DNA of 64,000 bases from Pseudomonas wuhanensis (GTDB lineage Bacteria > Pseudomonadota > Gammaproteobacteria > Pseudomonadales > Pseudomonadaceae). The stretch is from assembly GCF_030687395.1 (NCBI RefSeq), contig NZ_CP117430.1, positions 2,294,001-2,358,000 of the forward strand, given 5' to 3'. The position numbers were made by a program, and so were the translations under genes. A model generated the notes under the pieces. The model saw nothing but the letters and a program-made list of their open reading frames with translations, was not told the origin of the DNA and did no database searches. Positions 9,214 through 18,900 of the stretch are shown here, piece by piece (position 1 is the first letter of the stretch; every line of letters begins with the position of its first letter).

Positions 9214-12200
9214 ATGCCGACAATCATTGAGCAACTTCATCAGATGCCGTGGACGGCGGCATTCAGCAATCGTGCTCTGGATAAGGCGCTCAGATACGCC
9301 AAGGAGAATCGGGTCAAGATCATCGACCTTGATGATCTGACGGTTAGCGCGACTTGCAAAGGCTCTGAAGGGAATATCTACGAACAGTCCATCGAACTCA
9401 TTGAATATGAGGACGGTGTGTTCGTGCTGGATTGCAGCTGCTCATGTCCCGTAGTGATCGATTGCAAGCACTGTGCAACGGTCATTTATCATCTGCAAGA
9501 CGTTCCTGTTGAGTCGAGCGAGAGCTCTGCCCCGGTTCGCCTGAACCGCGATTTGGAACGCTGGCTCAATGATATTCCTCGCGAGGCTCCAGACTGCGAT
9601 GGAGCTGTGCAGAGTGCCGGCACGTGCTGGGTGTACAAACTCAAAGCCACGTCCACCGCAGGCAAGTGGTTGCTGGAAATTTGCAAGGCTCGTCAGCTCA
9701 AGGATGGCCGATTGCAGGACATCAAATCTGTGTTTTCGCCGTCAGATGCGCTGATGCGAGAGCCGGGCTATCTATCAGAGCTTGACCTGCGCATCGCCAG
9801 ATTGCTGGTCGCAGTCCACTCCTCCCATTCTTACTACAGTGGGTATCCCTTGCAAGGCAGCAGCGGGGCCGAAGTCCTTCAGTTGGCGTTGAAAACTTCA
9901 CGATTGTTTCTCGATTTCGAGCAACTGCAGCCCTTGGCATTTGGAAAGAAGAGATCTGCGCAGTTTGCCTGGGCTGAACAAGGCAATGGCAGTTTCCGTC
10001 CGCAGTGGCGTAGCGATGAAACTTCTGAGGAAACGATTCTGGCGCTGGAGCCTTTATATTATCTGGACCGCGAAAGGATGGAGGTTGGACCGCTGCTGAG
10101 TGAGCTGGGCAACAAACTGGCCAGCCACTTGTCTTTGGTTCCCGACATCCCGGCGCGACAGGCGATGCAATTCAGTCATCGGATGAGCGCCGTAACTCGG
10201 GTAGCGCCTGCGCCGCACACGTTGACCGAGCGGATCGTCGATGATATTGAGCCCCAGGCTTTCCTGACCCTCGCAACAACCAAGCGTTATACAAACTGGA
10301 AATACGAACTGGAGCACCGCGCAGCGCTGGCGTTCACTTACAACGGCCACATGGCCGCGGACAAAAAATCCACGGAAGTATCGGTACTCTTTGGCACCGA
10401 AACCCAGCGCATTCAGCGTAAACCGGTTGCCGAAAAAGCCCTGCGTCAGGCGTTGCAAAAACAAGGCTTTAAAAAGGCCACGCGTAAAAGTAATGCGTTA
10501 CCCGATAGCGCAGGCGAAATGTTCGACTTGCCGGATGAATCGACATGGCTTGCTTTTGTGCAATCCGGGGTGCCGGCGCTCAGAGAGGCCAATTGGCAGA
10601 TCAGTATTACTGACGGCTTTCATTTCAATTTGCAGTCCGTAGAAGAGTGGTATGCCGATATTGAGGAATCGCCGGGCCGCGAATGGTTCGATCTGCAATT
10701 GGGGATCGTGGTCAATGGCGAGCGCCACAGCCTGCTGCCGATTCTGCTGCATTTGTTACGCAATCAGCCACAGTTGATGAGCCCGGCTGAGCTAACCCGA
10801 CGCGACGATAACGATCAGGTATTGATCGATCTCAATAGTGGGCAGTTAGGAGCGAAACCAGGTACGAAAGTCGCCCTGCCTCTCGGGCGGATCAAGCCAT
10901 TAATGGCCACGCTCGGCGAGTTGTATTTGAGCGTAAGCAGCGGGAATTCGTTGCGCCTGAATGCTCTTGATGCGGCGCGGTTGAGTGAGCTCGAAAGTCT
11001 GCCACTGGTATGGCAGGGCGGTGAGCGTTTGCGCACTTTCGCGAAACGCTTGCGTGAATCGACTCACGCACACGTTGCTGCCCCAGAAGACCTCAATGCG
11101 GTGCTGCGGCCGTACCAGCTCGAAGGCCTGAACTGGATGCAGACCCTTCGCGAGCTGGAAGTCGGCGGTATTCTCGGCGACGACATGGGCTTGGGGAAAA
11201 CGCTGCAAGCCCTGACTCATTTACTACTGGAAAAACAGGCGGGACGTCTCGACCGCCCGGCACTTGCCGTGATGCCTACCAGCCTCATCCCCAACTGGCT
11301 CGACGAAGCGGCACGCTTCACTCCGCAACTAAAAGTCCTGGCGCTCCATGGGGCTGGACGGCAAAACGATTTTGCTAACCTTGCCGAATACGACCTGGTG
11401 TTGACGACTTACGCATTGCTACCGCGCGATCTGGAGGTTTTGCAGCCTCAGGTCTGGAGCGTGCTGATTCTCGATGAGGCACAGAACATCAAGAACCCGG
11501 TCAGTAAAGCAGCTCAGGCAGCCCGACAATTAGAGGCTCGGCAGCGTTTGTGCCTGTCTGGCACCCCACTGGAAAACCACTTGGGTGAGTTGTGGTCACT
11601 GTTTCACTTTTTACTGCCCGGTTGGCTCGGCGACAGTAAAACCTTCAATCGCGACTATCGCACACCGATCGAGAAACACGGCAATAGCGAGCGGATGCAA
11701 CACCTGACGGCCCGAATAAAACCCTTTCTGCTACGCCGCAAGAAAGAACAGGTTGCTACCGAATTGCCTCCCAAAACCGAGATCGTGCATTGGGTCGACC
11801 TTAGCGATGGGCAGCGGGACGTGTATGAAACCGTGCGTGTGGCAATGGACAAGAAGGTGCGCGATGAGATTGCCCGCAGCGGCGTCGGGCGCAGTCAGAT
11901 CATCATCCTCGACGCTTTGCTCAAGCTGCGTCAGGTGTGCTGCGATCTGCGATTGATCAAAACGACGCTGACGGCAAAAGCTCTTCGCTCAGGCAGCGGA
12001 AAGCTGGTCAGCTTGATGGAGATGCTTGAAGAGTTGCTCAGCGAAGATCGCAAGATTTTGCTGTTCTCGCAGTTCACCTCGATGCTCGCGTTGATTGAGC
12101 AGGAGCTGCAGCAACGCGGCATTGGTTACTCGTTATTGACCGGCGACACCATGGATCGGCGCACACCGGTAAAAGATTTTCAGAGTGGCAAGGTGCCGTT

Positions 12201-12519
12201 GTTCCTGATTAGCCTGAAGGCTGGAGGGACCGGTCTCAATTTGACGGCGGCAGATACGGTGATTCACTTCGATCCATGGTGGAACCCGGCAGTAGAAAAC
12301 CAGGCGACCGACCGAGCCTACAGAATTGGTCAGGACAAACCGGTATTCGTCTACAAGATGATTGCCCGCGGTACGGTCGAAGAAAAAATACAAGCGCTTC
12401 AGCAGGAGAAGGCGGCGTTGACCGGGGCCGTGCTCGAAGGTGGAGCGAGTGGGGGGTGGAAGCTTGAACAGAGTGATATTGAGGCGCTGTTCGCGCCTTT
12501 GCCCGATCCCAAATCCTGA
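9214..12519 (+). CDS. SWIM/SNF2 helicase-like ATPase, long paralogue
   Basis: This 1101-residue SF2 ATPase is of the bacterial SNF2/RapA-like type. A SWIM zinc finger is near the N-terminus (C76-x-C78-x5-C84-x-H86). A family-specific middle region covers about residues 100-600. The SNF2 N-lobe follows with Walker A DDMGLGKT (Lys662) and DEAQ, and the helicase C-lobe carries LFSQFTSM, LISLKAGGTGLNLT and DRAYRIGQ. It probably translocates on dsDNA to remodel protein-DNA complexes, with targets unknown. ATG 9214 is chosen over upstream in-frame codons that overlap the previous gene; the SD is weak. The C-terminal 620 or so residues are highly similar to the convergent gene at 12639-15329. Confidence 0.9.
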   Translation: MPTIIEQLHQMPWTAAFSNRALDKALRYAKENRVKIIDLDDLTVSATCKGSEGNIYEQSIELIEYEDGVFVLDCSCSCPVVIDCKHCATVIYHLQDVPVESSESSAPVRLNRDLERWLNDIPREAPDCDGAVQSAGTCWVYKLKATSTAGKWLLEICKARQLKDGRLQDIKSVFSPSDALMREPGYLSELDLRIARLLVAVHSSHSYYSGYPLQGSSGAEVLQLALKTSRLFLDFEQLQPLAFGKKRSAQFAWAEQGNGSFRPQWRSDETSEETILALEPLYYLDRERMEVGPLLSELGNKLASHLSLVPDIPARQAMQFSHRMSAVTRVAPAPHTLTERIVDDIEPQAFLTLATTKRYTNWKYELEHRAALAFTYNGHMAADKKSTEVSVLFGTETQRIQRKPVAEKALRQALQKQGFKKATRKSNALPDSAGEMFDLPDESTWLAFVQSGVPALREANWQISITDGFHFNLQSVEEWYADIEESPGREWFDLQLGIVVNGERHSLLPILLHLLRNQPQLMSPAELTRRDDNDQVLIDLNSGQLGAKPGTKVALPLGRIKPLMATLGELYLSVSSGNSLRLNALDAARLSELESLPLVWQGGERLRTFAKRLRESTHAHVAAPEDLNAVLRPYQLEGLNWMQTLRELEVGGILGDDMGLGKTLQALTHLLLEKQAGRLDRPALAVMPTSLIPNWLDEAARFTPQLKVLALHGAGRQNDFANLAEYDLVLTTYALLPRDLEVLQPQVWSVLILDEAQNIKNPVSKAAQAARQLEARQRLCLSGTPLENHLGELWSLFHFLLPGWLGDSKTFNRDYRTPIEKHGNSERMQHLTARIKPFLLRRKKEQVATELPPKTEIVHWVDLSDGQRDVYETVRVAMDKKVRDEIARSGVGRSQIIILDALLKLRQVCCDLRLIKTTLTAKALRSGSGKLVSLMEMLEELLSEDRKILLFSQFTSMLALIEQELQQRGIGYSLLTGDTMDRRTPVKDFQSGKVPLFLISLKAGGTGLNLTAADTVIHFDPWWNPAVENQATDRAYRIGQDKPVFVYKMIARGTVEEKIQALQQEKAALTGAVLEGGASGGWKLEQSDIEALFAPLPDPKS

Positions 12520-12549
12520 TAGCTGATCTCTTCAGTGGGGCCGCAGTGA

Positions 12550-12622
12550 CGCCTTCGCGGGCAAGCCTAGCTCCCACAGGTACAGTGATTTCCTGTAGGA
12601 GTGAGGCTTGCCCGCGAAGGCG
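12550..12622. repeat. REP doublet (REPIN) between convergent SNF2 genes
   Basis: Two inverted copies of a 19-base REP core (CGCCTTCGCGGGCAAGCCT and its complement at 12604-12622) flank a short spacer. They occupy nearly the whole gap between the two convergent stop codons and could form a cruciform or a bidirectional mRNA 3'-end hairpin. Confidence 0.9.
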
Positions 12623-12638
12623 CGTCGAGATATCGACG

Positions 12639-15329
12639 CTACCTATCAATTTTTTCCGGCAACGGCGCAAACAACGCCTCGATATCATCACTCTGCAACT
12701 TCCAGTCCCCGGTTTTGCGCCCATCCAGCACGCCTGCGGCAAGATCGGATTTTTCCTTCTGCAAATGCTGAATTTTCTCTTCCACCGTGCCTCTGGCAAT
12801 CATCTTGTAGACGAATACCGGCTTCTCCTGACCAATGCGATACGCACGATCAGTCGCCTGATTTTCCGTCGCAGGGTTCCACCAAGGGTCATAGTGAATC
12901 ACCGTATCCGCTTCGGTCAGGTTCAGTCCTACGCCACCAGCCTTCAGGCTGATCAGAAAGATCTGACGCTTGCCACTCTGGAACTCCTTCACCGGCGTGC
13001 GTCGGTCGCGGGTTTGTCCGGTCAGGATCGCATACGCCACGCCACGCTTTTTCAGCTCGTCCTCGATCAGCGACAGCATTGAGGTGAACTGCGAAAACAG
13101 CAGAATTCGCCGACCTTCTTCGAATAACTCCTCCAGCATTTCCATCAGGCTATCGAGCTTGCCGGAAGTGCTGCCGCGTGCGGGCAGGGCAGCATCGTTG
13201 ACCAGACGCAAATCGCAGCACACCTGACGCAGCTTCAGCAGGGCTTCAAGAATGATGATCTGACTGCGCGCCACGCCCTTGCGGGTGATTTCGTCGCGGA
13301 CTTTTTTGTCCATGGCCAGGCGCATGGTTTCGTACACGTCGCGCTGGGCTTCGTTGAGTTCGATCCAATGGATGATCTCGGTTTTCGGCGGCAGTTCGGT
13401 GGCCACCTGTTCCTTGGTTCTGCGCAGCAGGAACGGTTTTATCCGACCGTTGAGGTGCTGAAGTCTTACTTCGCTGGCACGCTTTTCTATCGGTACGCGG
13501 TAATCGCGGTTGAAGCTTTTCACGTCACCGAGCCAGCCGGGCAGCAGGAAGTGGAACAGCGACCACAACTCGCCCAGATGGTTTTCCAGTGGCGTGCCGC
13601 TCAGGCACAGACGCTGGCGAGCATTCAGCTCACGGGCTGCATGTGCGGCCTTGCTGTTGGGGTTCTTGATGTACTGCGCTTCATCCAGCACCAGTACATG
13701 AAACGGTTGCGCGGCCAGGCGTTCGACGTCCTTGGGCAGCAGCGCATAGGTGGTCAGAATCAGGTCGTAATCGGCCAGGTGCTCGAAATGCTTTTTGCGG
13801 CTGGCACCGTACAGCGCCAGCACTTTGAGCTGCGGCGTGAAGTGCGCCGCTTCGTCGAGCCAGTTGGGGATCAGGCTGGTGGGCATGACCACCATGCACG
13901 GCCGATCAAGGCGCCCGGCGTTCTTCTCGCTAAGAATGTGCGCCAGGGTCTGTAGGGTTTTGCCCAGACCCATGTCGTCCGCGAGAATCCCGCCGACTTC
14001 CAGTTGCCGCAACGACTGCATCCAGCTCAGGCCTTCCAGCTGATACGGGCGCAAGGTGGCATTCAAGCCTTCGGGTGCCACCGCGGTATGGTCCTTGATA
14101 TCGCGCAGGCGTTGGGCAAAGGTGCGGATCTGCTCGCCACCTTCCCAGAGCAACGGCAGGCCTTCCAGCGGATTCAGTCGCGTGGCGTCGGCCTTGCTCA
14201 GGCGCAGCGTGGTTTCGCCGGGCTCTTGCAGATAAAACTCGCCGAGGGTGGCCAGCACCGGCTTCAAGCGGCCGAAGGGCAGGGCGACCTGCAACGGGCC
14301 TTGGTCGGTGCTGCGGCGCTGCGGGATGTTCACCAGAATCAGTTCATCGTCACGACGTCGGGCGAGCCGTTCCGGGTTGAGGATCTCGGTGTGGGAGCGC
14401 ATCAGGTTCAACAGGATTGGCAGCAGGCTAAGCCGTTCGCCGTTGACGATGATTCCCAGTTCCAGATCAAACCAGTCGCGCTCCGGTGCCTGCTCGACGG
14501 TGGCGTACCAGTCGTCCACGGCCGTCAGGTCGAAGCCGAAATCCTCGTCGATCTGCAGCTCCCACCCCTGGGTGCGCAGCTTCGGCAGCTCATTGAGGGT
14601 GAAGGTCAGCCAGGCGCTGTCGTTGACCATCTCGTAGAGTTCGCCGGCACTTTCCGGCAAGGCCTTGCTTTGTCGGGTGGCGATCTTGAAACCGAGGATT
14701 CGCAACTGTTCCCTGTAGGCCTGTTCGACTTCCGGGTGACGTTTTATCCGTAACGTCTGCGTCTCTTGGCGAATCAGGATGTCAGTGTTTTTCTGTCCGC
14801 TGACGTATTCATCCAGATAGCTGAAGGACAGCGCCGCGCGATGCTGGATGTACCGCTGCATTTTGCCGTTGCGCGGTTCGAAGGCGCTGAACTCAATGCT
14901 CGCCAGCCACAGGCGCGGCACCGGCTGCACGTTGTCCACCAAGACTTGCGGCGGCGCTTTCGGGCTACGGTTTTCCAGGACGGCCTGAAGTTTTTCCAGC
15001 AGTTCAGCGTCTTTGGCGGCCGCCGGATACGCAAGGGTTTCCTGCACTTGCAGCAACACTGCAGCGCAATGTTTGCAGTTGCTGTGAACCGGGCAGGTGC
15101 ACGTGGCGTCGATCATCAGCAAGGTGCCTTTGGCCGACTCGCGCAGGCGAATGGTCTGACGGTAAACGTTACCGCCAGAGCCTTCGCAACTGGCGGTGAT
15201 GGTGGCATCGCCGACTTCGACGATCCTGACGCGGTTTTCCAGTGCGTAGCGACGGCCACGCTCCAGGCTCTGTTCTTTGAATCGGCTGACCCAGGATGTT
15301 GCCAGGGGTTTGCTCAGGGTCGGAGGCAT
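12639..15329 (-). CDS. SWIM/SNF2 helicase-like ATPase, short paralogue
   Basis: This 896-residue paralogue of the facing gene has the SWIM finger (C77, C79, C85, H87), SNF2 Walker A ADDMGLGKT, DEAQYIKNP, and the C-lobe LISLKAGGVGLNLT and DRAYRIGQ. It lacks about 200 residues between the SWIM finger and the conserved HRAALSF segment that the 1101-residue copy has. All ATPase motifs are intact. It starts 11 nt after csiV, which starts 10 nt after mfd, so it is the third gene of an mfd-csiV-snf2 unit. A role linked to transcription, repair or RNA polymerase recycling is inference from that context. Confidence 0.9.
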   Translation of the reverse strand: MPPTLSKPLATSWVSRFKEQSLERGRRYALENRVRIVEVGDATITASCEGSGGNVYRQTIRLRESAKGTLLMIDATCTCPVHSNCKHCAAVLLQVQETLAYPAAAKDAELLEKLQAVLENRSPKAPPQVLVDNVQPVPRLWLASIEFSAFEPRNGKMQRYIQHRAALSFSYLDEYVSGQKNTDILIRQETQTLRIKRHPEVEQAYREQLRILGFKIATRQSKALPESAGELYEMVNDSAWLTFTLNELPKLRTQGWELQIDEDFGFDLTAVDDWYATVEQAPERDWFDLELGIIVNGERLSLLPILLNLMRSHTEILNPERLARRRDDELILVNIPQRRSTDQGPLQVALPFGRLKPVLATLGEFYLQEPGETTLRLSKADATRLNPLEGLPLLWEGGEQIRTFAQRLRDIKDHTAVAPEGLNATLRPYQLEGLSWMQSLRQLEVGGILADDMGLGKTLQTLAHILSEKNAGRLDRPCMVVMPTSLIPNWLDEAAHFTPQLKVLALYGASRKKHFEHLADYDLILTTYALLPKDVERLAAQPFHVLVLDEAQYIKNPNSKAAHAARELNARQRLCLSGTPLENHLGELWSLFHFLLPGWLGDVKSFNRDYRVPIEKRASEVRLQHLNGRIKPFLLRRTKEQVATELPPKTEIIHWIELNEAQRDVYETMRLAMDKKVRDEITRKGVARSQIIILEALLKLRQVCCDLRLVNDAALPARGSTSGKLDSLMEMLEELFEEGRRILLFSQFTSMLSLIEDELKKRGVAYAILTGQTRDRRTPVKEFQSGKRQIFLISLKAGGVGLNLTEADTVIHYDPWWNPATENQATDRAYRIGQEKPVFVYKMIARGTVEEKIQHLQKEKSDLAAGVLDGRKTGDWKLQSDDIEALFAPLPEKIDR

Positions 15330-15340
15330 AAAGGCGTCAA

Positions 15341-15919
15341 TCAGTCCGGAATTACATCAGGGACTGGCCGAGGCGCAGGGGCGGTCAGCGAAGTGATCTT
15401 GATCAGCAGGCCCAGATGGCCGTTATCGAGGAAGTTCAGTTGGCCGTTTTTGGTGTGGCTTTCCTGTTTCAGGCGTTCGCTGGCGGTAACCAGGCCGTTG
15501 GCATCGATCTGGTTGACCCAGAAATCGGCGTCAACGTCGGTGAAGCGCCCCAGTTTCAGGCTTAGCGTGCCCTCGATCGGGTACTGGCCAAACTGCTCCT
15601 TGCCCTCGCTGATCGCAACTTTGCTGGCTTCTTCACCCAGGTTCTGTTGCCAGGCCTTGTGCAGTAACACCGTGTAGTTGTTGCTGGCGCTGAGTTTTTC
15701 CACTTCAGCATTCAGGCTCGGCGTGCGAAAGCTGTCGGGGCTGATACGTTGGGCGCCGGCATCCCAGTCCTCCGGTGCGGCGCGGCTGACGATGGCGGGC
15801 ACGGCATTTTGCCGTACCAGAATCATTTCAACCTGATACAGATCATCGGCAGACGCCGTCGAGGCGAGCAGAGACATCAACAACGTCGTCAACAAGGTCA
15901 GTGAGCGAAACAGGCGCAT
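15341..15919 (-). CDS. CsiV family periplasmic protein
   Basis: This 192-residue protein has an N-terminal signal peptide (cut near STASADDLYQ). The mature domain begins YQVEMILVRQ, as in CsiV-family proteins, and contains the conserved GQYPIEGTLSLKLGRFTDVDADFW segment. CsiV is known in Vibrio as an accessory of cell-wall enzyme regulation; its role in Pseudomonas is not clear to me. It is the middle gene of mfd-csiV-snf2 with about 10-nt spacings. Confidence 0.8.
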   Translation of the reverse strand: MRLFRSLTLLTTLLMSLLASTASADDLYQVEMILVRQNAVPAIVSRAAPEDWDAGAQRISPDSFRTPSLNAEVEKLSASNNYTVLLHKAWQQNLGEEASKVAISEGKEQFGQYPIEGTLSLKLGRFTDVDADFWVNQIDANGLVTASERLKQESHTKNGQLNFLDNGHLGLLIKITSLTAPAPRPVPDVIPD

Positions 15920-15929
15920 GCGGCGTCCT

Positions 15930-18900
15930 TCAAGCAGTGGTCGGAATGAGGCGCTCGAATAGCGCCTCTACAGTATTAAAGCGTTCTTCCGGGCGCTCCA
16001 TCGGCACGAGGAATTTGAACATCGTGGCGCCTTCGAATTTGTAGCGTTTGGGCTGGCTCTGGATCAACTTGATCAGTGTCAGCGGGTCAACCGGTGTCTG
16101 CGCCGCGAACTCGATACGACCACCTTGCGGGCCGCCGTCGACTTTCTTGATGCCCAGTTGTTCGGCCTGCAATTTCAGCGCCGTGATCCGCACCAGGTTT
16201 TTGGTCGGCTCCGGCAGCAGACCGAAACGGTCAATCATCTCCACTTGCAGGTCCTTGAGGCCTTCCTCGTCGGTGGCCGAGGCAATGCGTTTGTAGAGAA
16301 TCAGTCGAGCATGAACATCCGGCAGGTAGTCCTCGGGAATCAACGCCGGTACACGCAGATTGACTTCGGGACCACCGCCCAACGGTTGATCGAGGTTCGG
16401 CTGTTCGCCCTTGCGGATCGACTTCACCGCGCGCTCGAGCATTTCCATGTACAGGGTGAAGCCGACGGCCTGGATCTGCCCGCTCTGCCCGTCGCCCAGC
16501 AGTTCGCCGGCACCACGGATTTCCAGGTCGTTGGTGGCGAGCACGAAGCCCGCGCCGAGGTCCTGGGTATTGGCAATCGCTTCGAGGCGCTTTTCCGCGT
16601 CGGGAGTGATTTGCTGGCGCGGCGGTGTCAGCAGGTAAGCATACGCCTGGTGGTGGCTGCGACCGACGCGGCCACGCAACTGGTGCAACTGCGCCAGACC
16701 GAACTTGTCGGCACGCTCGATGATGATGGTGTTGGCGCTCGGCACGTCGATGCCGGTCTCGATGATGGTCGAGGCGATCAGCACGTTGAAGCGCTTGTGA
16801 TAGAAGTCGCTCATCACTTGTTCGAGTTCACGTTCGCGCATCTGTCCATGGCCGATGCCGATCCGCGCTTCCGGCACCAGTTCGGCGAGGTCGGCGGCGC
16901 ATTTCTCGATGGTCTTCACGTCGTTGTGCAGGTAGTAGACCTGACCGCCACGCAGCAACTCACGGAGCAGGGCCTCTTTGACCGTGCTCTTGTTCTGCTC
17001 CATGACGAATGTGCGCACCGACAGGCGACGGGCCGGTGGCGTGGCGATGATCGACAGGTCGCGCATGCCCGACACCGCCATGTTCAGCGTGCGCGGAATC
17101 GGTGTAGCGGTCAGCGTCAGGATGTCGACTTCACTGCGCAGTGCTTTGAGCTGTTCTTTCTGACGGACACCGAAACGGTGCTCTTCGTCGATGATCACCA
17201 GCCCGAGGTTTTTGATCTTCACGTCGTCTTGCAGCAGCTTGTGTGTGCCGATGACGATGTCGATCTTGCCTTCGGCCAAGTCCGCGACCGCGGCATTGAC
17301 TTCCTTGGTCGACTTGAAGCGGCTCATCACTTCCACGGTCACCGGCCAGTCGGCAAAGCGGTCGCGGAAACTGTTGTAGTGCTGCTGGGCGAGCAGGGTG
17401 GTCGGCACCAGAATCGCCACCTGACGACCGCCGTGCACCGCGATGAACGCCGCGCGCATGGCCACTTCGGTCTTGCCGAAACCGACGTCGCCGCAAACCA
17501 GACGATCCATCGGTTTCGGTGCGAGCATGTCGGCGCGCACCGCTTCGATGGTGGTCTGCTGGTCCGGGGTTTCTTCGAACGGGAAACCGGCGCTGAAGGT
17601 CGCGTAATCGGCTTTCGGGTCGGCGAAGGCATAACCCTCGCGAGCGGCGCGACGGGCATAAATGTCGAGCAACTCGGCGGCCACGTCGCGCACTTGTTCG
17701 GCGGCTTTGCGTTTGGCTTTCTGCCAGGTCTCGGAGCCGAGGCGGTGCAGCGGTGCCAGGGCATCGTCGCTTCCGGTATAACGAGCGATCAAATGCAGGT
17801 TGGCTACCGGGACGTACAGCTTGGCGTTCTCGGCATATTCAAGGGTCAGGAATTCGGCGGCTTGGTTGTCGATTTCCAGGATCGTCAGCCCCAGATAACG
17901 GCCGACACCATGATCGATGTGCACCACCGGCGCGTTCTCGCGCAGCTCGGTGAGGTTTTTGATCACTGCATCGTTGTTGGCGTCAGCACGTTTCTCGCGA
18001 CGACGGCGCTGCATTACGCGCTGACCGAACAACGGGCTTTCAGCGATCAGGGCCAGGGCTGGATCGTCCAGCAGCAGACCTTCGTCGAGCGGCGCGATGG
18101 TGATCGCCAAGCGCTCCTTGCTCGCAACAAAGTCTGGCCAGCTGTCGACGGTTTTCGGTCGCAGCTTCAGGCGTTCCAGCAATTCCAGCAGCACTTCACG
18201 ACGGCCCGCGGACTCGGCGGTAAACAGCACTCGGCCAGGGAATTCGTCGAGGAAACCGGCCAGCGCCGCCAACGGTTGAGTGGCCTTGGCTTCGATGGCC
18301 AGGTTCGGCAGCGGCTGAGCCGGGAAGCGCTCGCGACCGACACCGGTTTCAACGTCCTGCTGACTGGCAACCACACGGGGCCAGCTCTTCAGGCGGGCAA
18401 AGCAGTCCTCCACCGGCAAGAACAGCTCGGCCGGTGGCAATAAAGGACGGGATGGATCGACGCGGCGCTCTTCATAGCGATTGCGCACGTCGTTCCAGAA
18501 ATTCTCCGCCGCCTGTTCAATGCCCGGCAAAGAGAACACTTGTGTGTCCTGAGGCAGGTAATCGAACAGCGTGGAGGTTTCGTCGAAGAACAGCGGCAAG
18601 TAGTACTCGATACCGGCCGGTGTAATCCTGCTGCTCAAATCCTGAAAGATCGGGCAGCGACGGAAGTCGACATCGAAACGCTCACGGAAGCGCGCCTTGA
18701 AGCGGGTGACCGCGTCCTTTTGCAGCGGGAACTCCCGCGCCGGCAGCAGGCGAACAGTGCCCACCTTGTCGATGGAGCGCTGGTTTTCCGGATCGAAGGT
18801 ACGCAGGGTTTCGATTTCGTCGTCGAACAGATCGATACGGAAGGGCAATTTGCTGCCCATCGGGAACAGATCGATCAGCGAGCCGCGCACGGTGAATTCG

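Noticed and set aside
16125..18443. A 772-codon open frame antisense to mfd
   Set aside because: Same reason: it mirrors the mfd reading frame and has no start context or conserved motifs.
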